From positions 1 through 6,318 of the forward strand of contig JACQDO010000211.1 of assembly GCA_016201085.1 (NCBI GenBank): a DNA stretch of 6,318 nt, written 5' to 3'. Made by a program: the position numbers and the translations under genes. Below the pieces are notes generated by a model, which had not been told where the DNA came from, ran no database searches, and saw only the letters and a list, made by a program, of their open reading frames with translations. This document shows, in pieces, positions 1 through 4,778 of this stretch (position 1 is its first letter; each line of letters begins with the position of its first letter). The stretch comes from Hyphomicrobiales bacterium. Its GTDB lineage: Bacteria; Pseudomonadota; Alphaproteobacteria; Rhizobiales; Xanthobacteraceae.

Positions 1-91
1 CCAGCATGCGCATGGCCTCAAAAAGCATGTCCTCGACTTGATCGGGGATGGGGGCCGGTTTCCCGCCGGAGCCTGTGCTCGGGCCGGCCAT
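1..91 (-). CDS. Possible 5' end of an unrecognised minus-strand gene
   Basis: Reading leftwards from an ATG at 91-89, the frame stays open for 30 codons to the window edge. The predicted start is MAGPSTGSGGKPAPIP, followed by the acidic, helix-like stretch DQVEDMLFEAMRML. I do not recognise the family. The frame is also open upstream of this ATG, through the hairpins and towards the acyltransferase start, with no in-frame ATG there. No good Shine-Dalgarno sequence precedes the ATG, so the true start could be an internal methionine. The first dozen residues lie partly in palindromic DNA (78-105) and may be repeat-derived rather than conserved protein. The gene would be divergent from the acyltransferase. 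Its existence is an inference from composition and an open frame of only 91 bases. Confidence 0.35.
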   Translation of the reverse strand, partial: MAGPSTGSGGKPAPIPDQVEDMLFEAMRML

Positions 92-105
92 AGGCCGGAC
101 CCGAG
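78..105. repeat. 12-bp inverted repeat over the start codon of the left-edge gene
   Basis: CTCGGGCCGGCC (78-89) pairs with GGCCGG-A-CCCGAG (93-105) around a three-base loop, ATA (90-92), with one unpaired A at 99. The stem is entirely strong pairing apart from one A-T/T-A position per arm. The putative minus-strand ATG (91-89) sits in the loop and stem top, so in that transcript the start codon could be masked. It may instead be a dispersed extragenic palindrome of the kind common in this order; one window cannot distinguish these. Confidence 0.6.
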
Positions 106-111
106 TGCGAA

Positions 112-127
112 GCCCGCTTCGGCGGGC
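112..127. repeat. GCCCGC-TTCG-GCGGGC hairpin
   Basis: A perfect six-base-pair G/C stem (112-117 with 122-127) closes a TTCG loop. Read on the plus strand the RNA would have C(UUCG)G, the exceptionally stable tetraloop. It lies 7 bases beyond the larger inverted repeat at 78-105 and 35 bases before the acyltransferase start, between two divergent genes. There is no T-run after it on either strand, so it is not a standard intrinsic terminator. It could be part of a composite palindromic repeat, or lie in the 5' leader of either gene. Confidence 0.6.
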
Positions 128-162
128 GAAGGAAGGTCGGACAAGATCGTGCGGAGCAAAAT

Positions 163-1104
163 ATGCCAAGCGCGATGAAGCGGATGAAGCGACGCTTGCG
201 TCACGGCGCCAAGCGCGTCGGCGATGCGATCGTTGGCGCGCTGGCGGTGTGGTTGATCAAGGGGCTGCGCCTGTTCCCGCCCGACGCCTTGGCCGATTTC
301 ACCGGCTGGACGATGCGCACGATCGGGCCGCTGCTGCCGGAAAACAAGCTCGGCCGCGCCAATCTCACCGCCGCCTTCCCGGAAAAATCAGCGGCCGAGA
401 TCGACGCCATCCTGCGCGGGGCATGGGACAGTCTCGGCCGCATGGGCGCCGAATTCGCCCATCTCGACCGGCTGTGGGATTACGACCCCAACCAGCCGAA
501 CCGGCGCGGGCGCATCGAATTCACGCAAGCGGACATCGACCACTTCCTCCAGCTCGCCAACGACTGCAAGCCGGCGCTGATTTTCGCCGCCCATCTCGCC
601 AACTGGGAACTGCCGGCGATTTGCGCCGCCACCTACCAGCTCGACAGCGCGGCGCTGTATCGCCGGCCCAATATCGCCGCCATCGATCGCTGGCTGCGCG
701 AGACCCGCGCCGCCAGCATGGGCGAATTGATCGCCACCGGCCTCGATGCGCCGGTCAAGATCGCCGACACGCTCAAACGCGGGGCCCATGTCGGCATGCT
801 GGTCGATCAGTATTACGTGCGCGGCGTCGAGGTCACCTTTTTCGGCCGCCGCACGCGGGCCAATCCGCTGCTGGCGCGGCTGGCCCAGCATTTCGACTGC
901 CCGATCCATGGCGCCCGCATTATCCGGCTGCCCGACCATCGCTTCCGCGCCGAACTCACCGATGCGATCGCGCCGGTGCGCGGCGCGGACGGCAAGATCG
1001 ATATCGCCGGCACCATGCAGGTCATCACCAATGTGGTGGAAGGCTGGGTCCGCGAGCATCCCGAGCAATGGCTCTGGCTGCACCGGCGCTGGCGCGACCC
1101 CTAA
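163..1104 (+). CDS. LpxL/HtrB-family lipid A biosynthesis acyltransferase
   Basis: Predicted inner-membrane enzyme that transfers a fatty acyl chain from acyl carrier protein to a lipid A precursor, a late step of lipopolysaccharide synthesis facing the cytoplasm. Visible features: a very basic amino terminus, a hydrophobic anchor at about residues 20-38, the family-typical NLTAAFPEKS segment at 67-76, and the catalytic HX4E motif H144-L-A-N-W-E149 within FAAHLANWEL. Further on are VDQYY at 214-218 and VTFFGRRTRANPLLARLA (from 224), which resembles the family's substrate-site region. The 313 residues match the usual length of about 300. The ATG at 163 has GGAG at 153-156 with six bases of spacing; the ATGs at 175 and 184 lack such a site. 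Which acyl chain is transferred (C12, C14 or a very long chain) cannot be read from the sequence, so I give no lpxL/lpxM/lpxXL symbol. The gene stands alone, with no other lipid A or fatty acid gene in the window. Confidence 0.9.
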   Translation: MPSAMKRMKRRLRHGAKRVGDAIVGALAVWLIKGLRLFPPDALADFTGWTMRTIGPLLPENKLGRANLTAAFPEKSAAEIDAILRGAWDSLGRMGAEFAHLDRLWDYDPNQPNRRGRIEFTQADIDHFLQLANDCKPALIFAAHLANWELPAICAATYQLDSAALYRRPNIAAIDRWLRETRAASMGELIATGLDAPVKIADTLKRGAHVGMLVDQYYVRGVEVTFFGRRTRANPLLARLAQHFDCPIHGARIIRLPDHRFRAELTDAIAPVRGADGKIDIAGTMQVITNVVEGWVREHPEQWLWLHRRWRDP

Positions 1105-1123
1105 ATATTTCTGCGCAACTCAC

Positions 1124-1151
1124 TCGACAATTCCCAGCACTGGTCGATAAT
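1124..1151 (+). promoter_or_regulatory. Candidate sigma-70-type promoter for the PLD gene
   Basis: TCGACA at 1124-1129 (one mismatch to TTGACA) and GATAAT at 1146-1151 (one mismatch to TATAAT) are separated by 16 bases, within a locally AT-richer gap after the acyltransferase stop. This would start transcription near 1158, leaving a leader of about 30 bases that contains the AGGAGG site. It suggests that the PLD gene has its own transcript rather than relying only on read-through. Found by eye; not scored against a matrix. Confidence 0.45.
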
Positions 1152-1176
1152 TGCAACCTATGGCAGCGCCGGCTTT

Positions 1177-1182
1177 AGGAGG
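1177..1182 (+). promoter_or_regulatory. Perfect Shine-Dalgarno AGGAGG for the PLD gene
   Basis: AGGAGG lies five bases before the ATG at 1188. It is the most consensus-like ribosome site in the window and fixes the start of the PLD protein. Confidence 0.85.
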
Positions 1183-1187
1183 CAACT

Positions 1188-3200
1188 ATGCGAGAAAAAA
1201 GCGGTAACGACCAGTTTCGCGTCCGCGCCATCGCCGGCACGCATGTCGTCCTGATGGCCCTCGATATGGATGCGGCGACCCGGCAGGGCCTGCGCGGGTT
1301 TGCCATCAAGCGCGGCCTCCAGGGCCAAGCCCAGGAATGGCTCCGGGGTATCAAGTATTTCAGCGCCACCGTTGCCGATCCGAAGCCGGAGGACGATTAT
1401 TCATCGCGCGAGCAACCGTTCCAGAGCTTTCTCTGGTCCGACTACCGCGCCACCCCCGGCACAACCTACGACTTTACGATCGTCGCGCTGTACGGCGATC
1501 CGAAGGCGCTGGAGCCGCGTCATACGCTGACCTTCTCCATCAAGACGGAGCCGAACGACGATCCGCTGCACGGCGTCTGGTTCAACCGCGGCATCATCGC
1601 CAGCCACGCCTTCGAAACGGAATTTCACAATCAGCCGCTGACCGACGCAATGACCAATAATGTCAGCGTCGACGGCAAACTCCTCGATCGCGAAGTGCAA
1701 TGGCTGTCGCGCGGCCTGGTCGAAGCCTGCTTGAAATTCATCAACGGCAGCAAGGCGGGCGAAGGCCTGCGCGTCTGCGCCTACGAGTTCACCTACCCGC
1801 CGATCCTACAGGCGCTCAAGCGCGCACTCGATCGCGGCGTCGACGTGCGCATCGTCTATCACGACAGCAAAAAGGACAAGGACGCCAATCGGGCGGCGAT
1901 CGCCGCGGCCGGCTTGCCGCAAACCAGCCGGATCGAGGGGGTCCAAACCCAGATCATTTTTCAACGCACGCGAACGGCCATTCCGCACAACAAATTCATC
2001 GTCAAGCTGTCCGGCGCCACTGCAACTCAGGTCTGGACCGGTTCGACCAATTTCACCGATACCGGTTTTCTCGGGCAAACCAATGTCGGCCATCTCGTCA
2101 CCGACACGACGCTGGCGAAGACCTATTTCGCCTACTGGACGGAACTGTCATCCGATCCCGTGCACAGCGAAGCGCTGAGCAAGGCCATCGCGCTGACGCC
2201 CAATCCGCCGAACGCCATCGAAAAATCGTCGACCGTTGCGTTCTACTCGCCGCGCGCCGCCGAGAACATGCTCGATTGGTACGCGCAACGCATCGCCAAC
2301 GCATCGGGCTTGGCGATGATGACGATTCCGTTCAATGTCGCGAACCAAATCCTCGCCGGGCTCGACAAGCCGGGCGACGCCTTGCGCCTGGTGGTGCTGG
2401 AGGACGTTCCCAGCCCCACCGTCACGGCCGCCGAGAAACGCAATCGCGGAAAGCTCGCCTTTTCGAATGGCGCCATCCTCGGCAAGTCTTTCGTCAAATT
2501 CAAATCGTCGTTCGGCGGCGCCAAGGTCACACCGATCGTCAATTCCGACCTCGATAAATGGTTTGTCGATGAAGAGTTGGCGCGTCCGACCAATAGCGGC
2601 CACGTATTTTTCGTGCACGCCAAGGTGCTGCTGATCGATCCTTTGTCGGACGACCCGCTCGTTTGCTCAGGCTCGGCCAATTTTTCCAAGAACTCGCTCA
2701 CCGCCAACGACGAGAACATGCTGCTGGTGCGTGGCAATACCCGCGTCGCCGATATCTACATGACCGAAATCGATCGGATTTTCCGGCATTTCTTCGCGCG
2801 CGACGTGATCAACAAGCAGGCGGCGGCCGGCCAACAGCAGAAATGGCGCGAGCTCGACACCACCGACGCGTGGATCGGAAACAACTTCAAGCCGGGAACC
2901 TACAAAAACAACCGACGGCTGCTGTTCTTCCCGACCGGCGCCCCGCGACCTTGGAGCGAGGCCGCGGCGCAGGACCCCGACCCGTTCGCGGACGAAGCGC
3001 AACGTGTCGCGCAGGTCCGCGCCGATCGTAACGCCAAGGCCAAGGCGCGCAAACAGTCCGCTGGCAAGAAACCCGCGGCAAAGAAGAAAGCGGCCAAGAA
3101 AAAACCCGCGGCAAAAAAGGCCAAGAAAAAGACCAAGAAAAAGACACCGGCCAAGAAAAAGGCCAAACGTCCGGCGCGCAAGACGAAAAAGCGGCGCTAG
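1188..3200 (+). CDS. Phospholipase D-like protein with histone H1-like lysine-rich tail
   Basis: Member of the PLD superfamily, which includes phospholipases, cardiolipin synthases and nucleases acting through a phospho-histidine intermediate; the substrate here is unknown. Residues about 8-118 look like a beta-rich domain, perhaps fibronectin/Ig-like, as in related bacterial proteins I recall. PLD half 1 has H267-N-K269 followed by G285-S-T-N288, but the Asp expected at position 274 is Leu. PLD half 2 is complete: H477-A-K479-V-L-L-I-D484, G495-S-A-N498, and E509. Residues 611-670 hold 26 Lys and 7 Arg with Ala and Pro, like histone H1 tails. There is no signal peptide or membrane segment, so it is probably cytoplasmic. 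The start is secured by AGGAGG at 1177-1182, and a promoter-like sequence suggests a single-gene transcript. The fold is confident; the role (lipid or nucleic acid cleavage) is open, though the basic tail favours contact with a polyanion. Confidence 0.85.
   Translation: MREKSGNDQFRVRAIAGTHVVLMALDMDAATRQGLRGFAIKRGLQGQAQEWLRGIKYFSATVADPKPEDDYSSREQPFQSFLWSDYRATPGTTYDFTIVALYGDPKALEPRHTLTFSIKTEPNDDPLHGVWFNRGIIASHAFETEFHNQPLTDAMTNNVSVDGKLLDREVQWLSRGLVEACLKFINGSKAGEGLRVCAYEFTYPPILQALKRALDRGVDVRIVYHDSKKDKDANRAAIAAAGLPQTSRIEGVQTQIIFQRTRTAIPHNKFIVKLSGATATQVWTGSTNFTDTGFLGQTNVGHLVTDTTLAKTYFAYWTELSSDPVHSEALSKAIALTPNPPNAIEKSSTVAFYSPRAAENMLDWYAQRIANASGLAMMTIPFNVANQILAGLDKPGDALRLVVLEDVPSPTVTAAEKRNRGKLAFSNGAILGKSFVKFKSSFGGAKVTPIVNSDLDKWFVDEELARPTNSGHVFFVHAKVLLIDPLSDDPLVCSGSANFSKNSLTANDENMLLVRGNTRVADIYMTEIDRIFRHFFARDVINKQAAAGQQQKWRELDTTDAWIGNNFKPGTYKNNRRLLFFPTGAPRPWSEAAAQDPDPFADEAQRVAQVRADRNAKAKARKQSAGKKPAAKKKAAKKKPAAKKAKKKTKKKTPAKKKAKRPARKTKKRR
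3060..3162 (+). repeat. Short lysine-codon repeats coding the PLD basic tail
   Basis: Within the coding frame, GGCCAAGAAAAA-type units occur at about 3092, 3119 and 3149, with a variant (GACCAAGAAAAAG) at 3131. A second unit, AACCCGCGGCAAA-like, occurs near 3070 and again near 3103. They encode AKKK/TKKK and KKPAAKK blocks. Such units can expand or contract by slippage or unequal exchange while staying in frame, so tail length may vary between strains. Confidence 0.65.
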
Positions 3201-3215
3201 TTCCGGCGACACCGG

Positions 3216-3247
3216 GCGGCGAACGGCGCGCGCGCCGCGGTCGCCGC
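3216..3247. terminator. G/C-rich dyad between convergent genes, possible bidirectional terminator
   Basis: GCGGCGA (3216-3222) is inverted as TCGCCGC (3241-3247), enclosing the perfect 14-base palindrome CGGCGCGCGCGCCG (3224-3237). It fills most of the 49-base gap between the PLD stop (3200) and the PotF-like stop (3250). Neither strand has a T-run after the stem, so classical intrinsic termination is doubtful. Position and symmetry suggest a strong RNA structure shielding both 3' ends. Confidence 0.45.
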
Positions 3248-3249
3248 GG

Positions 3250-4350
3250 CTAACGCCCCGTCTTCACCCGCGTCCACAGCCGGTTGAGCAGGCGCTGCGA
3301 TTTCTGGTCGCGCGCGTTCACGGTATAAAGTCGCTGCATGGTGGCGGCGTCGGGATAGACGTTGGGATCGTCGAGCACCGCCTTGTCGATGAATTTCTGG
3401 CTGGCGATGTTGCCGTTGGCGTAGGCCACCAGATTGCTGTTCCTGGCCGCGACTTCGGGCTTGAGCAGGAAATCGATGAAGGCGTGCGCCTCGGCGACGT
3501 GGGCGGCATCCTTGGGGATGGCGAGATTGTCGAAGAACATCTGCGCGCCCTGCTTCGGGATCGCGTAACCGATCTCGACGCCGCCCTTCGCCTCGGCGGC
3601 GCGTTTCTGCGCCTGCTTGATGTCGCCCGACCAGCCGACCACGAAGCATATCTCCCCGCCGGCCAGCGCGTTGAGATATTCCGATGAATGGAATTTACGC
3701 ACAAGGGGCCGCACTTTCAGCAGCAGATCGGTGGCGCGTTGCAGGTCCTTCTCGTCGGTCGAATTCGGATTGAGCCCGAGATAATGCAGCGCCGCCGGCA
3801 TGATGTCGTCGACGGAATCCAGCATATGCACGCCGCAGTCCTTGAACTTGGCGAGATTGTCCGGTTTGAACACGTTGTCCCAGCTGTCGATCTTGCCCTG
3901 CGGTCCAAGCCGTTCGCGCATCGCCTTGATGTTGTAGCCGATGCCGGTGGTGCCCCACATGTAATTGACCGCGTATTGATTACCCCGATCGTAGGCCGAG
4001 AGCCGCCTGGCAATGTCCGGCCACACATTGACGAGATTATTCAGTTTGCTCTTGTCTAGCTTCTGGAACACGCCGGCCTTGATCTGGCGTTCGAGGAAAT
4101 AGGCGCTCGGCACCACGATGTCATAGCCTGACTTGCCGGCGAGCAGTTTGGTCTCCAGCGTCTCGTTGGCATCGAAGGTGTCGTACTGCACCTTGATACC
4201 GGTCTGCTTGGTGAAGTCTTCCAGCACCTGTGGATCGATATAATCCGACCAGTTGTAGACATTGACCACGCGCTGCTGCGCGGCAGCGATGCCAAGGCCG
4301 GCGGCGCCCATAACCAGAGTCAGAGCGGCGATCGCAGTGACGCGGCGCAT
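3250..4350 (-). CDS. PotF-like periplasmic putrescine/polyamine-binding protein
   Basis: Solute-binding protein of a polyamine ABC importer, 366 residues (E. coli PotF is about 370). A signal peptide is clear: MRR, hydrophobic core 6-22, likely cleavage after AAA (22-24). By alignment from memory with PotF, the ligand pocket is largely kept: W34-S-D-Y37 (PotF 37-40), S82 (S85), W240 and D243 (W244, D247), F273-D274 (D278) and Y310 (Y314). At PotF Glu185 this protein has Asp (D181 or D182), a conservative change. Other matching blocks are YMWGTTGIGYN and KFHSSEYLNALAGGEIC. I chose the ATG at 4350 because GAGG (4358-4361) is seven bases upstream and the signal peptide starts there. The open frame continues to 4452, but that part overlaps the rhodanese gene. 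It begins 22 bases after the rhodanese stop, so co-transcription is likely. No PotG/H/I partner is in the window, so the transporter must be elsewhere, or downstream genes have been lost. Confidence 0.92.
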   Translation of the reverse strand: MRRVTAIAALTLVMGAAGLGIAAAQQRVVNVYNWSDYIDPQVLEDFTKQTGIKVQYDTFDANETLETKLLAGKSGYDIVVPSAYFLERQIKAGVFQKLDKSKLNNLVNVWPDIARRLSAYDRGNQYAVNYMWGTTGIGYNIKAMRERLGPQGKIDSWDNVFKPDNLAKFKDCGVHMLDSVDDIMPAALHYLGLNPNSTDEKDLQRATDLLLKVRPLVRKFHSSEYLNALAGGEICFVVGWSGDIKQAQKRAAEAKGGVEIGYAIPKQGAQMFFDNLAIPKDAAHVAEAHAFIDFLLKPEVAARNSNLVAYANGNIASQKFIDKAVLDDPNVYPDAATMQRLYTVNARDQKSQRLLNRLWTRVKTGR

Positions 4351-4372
4351 GATGTGACCTCGGACGATCGAT

Positions 4373-4711
4373 TCAGGTTTTGGTCGGAAGGCCGGCGGCT
4401 TTCCAGGCGAGCAGGCCGCCCGCGAGATGATGGGTGTAGGGATAGCCGGCATCCTGGGCGGCCACCGAGGCGGTGATCGAGCGGCGCCCCGAGCGGCAGG
4501 CGAACACCACCTGCCGCCCTTTTGGATCGGGAATGGCGGCTGGATCGAAACTCGACAGCGGCACGATCACCGCATCCGGATAGCGTTCCAGCGCGGTCTC
4601 GTTGGGCTCACGCACGTCGACCAGCAGCATGCGGCCCTCGCGCAAGCCGGCGGCGACTTCCGCGACGGTCAGGTTAGTGACTTCGCCGGCACGCGGCATT
4701 TCATCGGCCAT
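4373..4711 (-). CDS. Single-domain rhodanese-like sulfurtransferase
   Basis: Protein of 112 residues covering one rhodanese domain. Such proteins carry sulfur as a persulfide on the active-site cysteine and pass it to cyanide, thiols or partner proteins. Visible motifs are LLVDVREPNE (29-38) at the fold's characteristic second strand, and the active-site loop C72-R-S-G-R-R-S78, with the expected CxxGxR pattern, so it should be catalytically competent. The carboxy terminus has HHLAGGLLAWKAAGLP, the usual rhodanese ending. There is no signal peptide, so it is cytoplasmic. I chose the ATG at 4711 because GGGGAGGAG (4729-4721) lies just before it; an in-frame ATG at 4735 would put that ribosome site inside the gene. 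It lies 67 bases after the Kup stop and 22 bases before the PotF-like start, same strand. The natural acceptor is unknown and no cysteine or iron-sulfur gene is adjacent. Confidence 0.9.
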   Translation of the reverse strand: MADEMPRAGEVTNLTVAEVAAGLREGRMLLVDVREPNETALERYPDAVIVPLSSFDPAAIPDPKGRQVVFACRSGRRSITASVAAQDAGYPYTHHLAGGLLAWKAAGLPTKT

Positions 4712-4752
4712 GACGCAACTCTCCTCCCCAACCATTATTTTCTAGCCGGAAA

Positions 4753-4764
4753 CGCAGCGCTGCG
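4753..4764. repeat. 12-base palindrome between Kup and rhodanese genes
   Basis: CGCAGCGCTGCG is perfectly self-complementary and lies 15 bases after the Kup stop in the minus-strand direction, followed there by TTTCC. It could form a short stem with a four-base loop, acting as a weak terminator or pause site, or be a protein-binding palindrome. The T-run is too short for a confident terminator call. Confidence 0.3.
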
Positions 4765-4778
4765 CACTAGCTTTTGAA

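Noticed and set aside
388..1083. Minus-strand open frame of 231 codons opposite the acyltransferase
   Set aside because: It lies entirely inside a well-supported gene and shows no family motif or ribosome site; antisense shadow.
48..1178. Plus-strand open frame of 376 codons overlapping the acyltransferase
   Set aside because: It is very Arg/Pro/Gly-rich with no recognisable motif, a typical out-of-frame shadow in GC-rich DNA. The overlapping 163-1104 frame carries the conserved HX4E and family blocks.
3060..3162. Short repeats as a possible CRISPR or non-coding tandem array
   Set aside because: The repeats are in frame and encode the Lys/Ala tail of the PLD protein, with no spacer structure.
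3004..3687. Plus-strand frame running from the PLD tail across the convergent gap into the PotF-like gene
   Set aside because: It covers two real genes in wrong frames; its first part is a frame-shifted reading of the lysine repeats and the rest is antisense of PotF.
4351..4452. Longer start for the PotF-like protein at 4452
   Set aside because: It would overlap the rhodanese gene and place 34 unrelated residues before an evident signal peptide; the ATG at 4350 has a good GAGG site.
4712..4735. Longer start for the rhodanese at 4735
   Set aside because: The strong GGGGAGGAG ribosome site lies inside this extension, directly upstream of the ATG at 4711.
4734..4739. AATAAT (minus strand) as a -10 box for the rhodanese gene
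   Set aside because: No -35-like hexamer is present at 16-18 bases, and the transcript would start within the ribosome-binding site.
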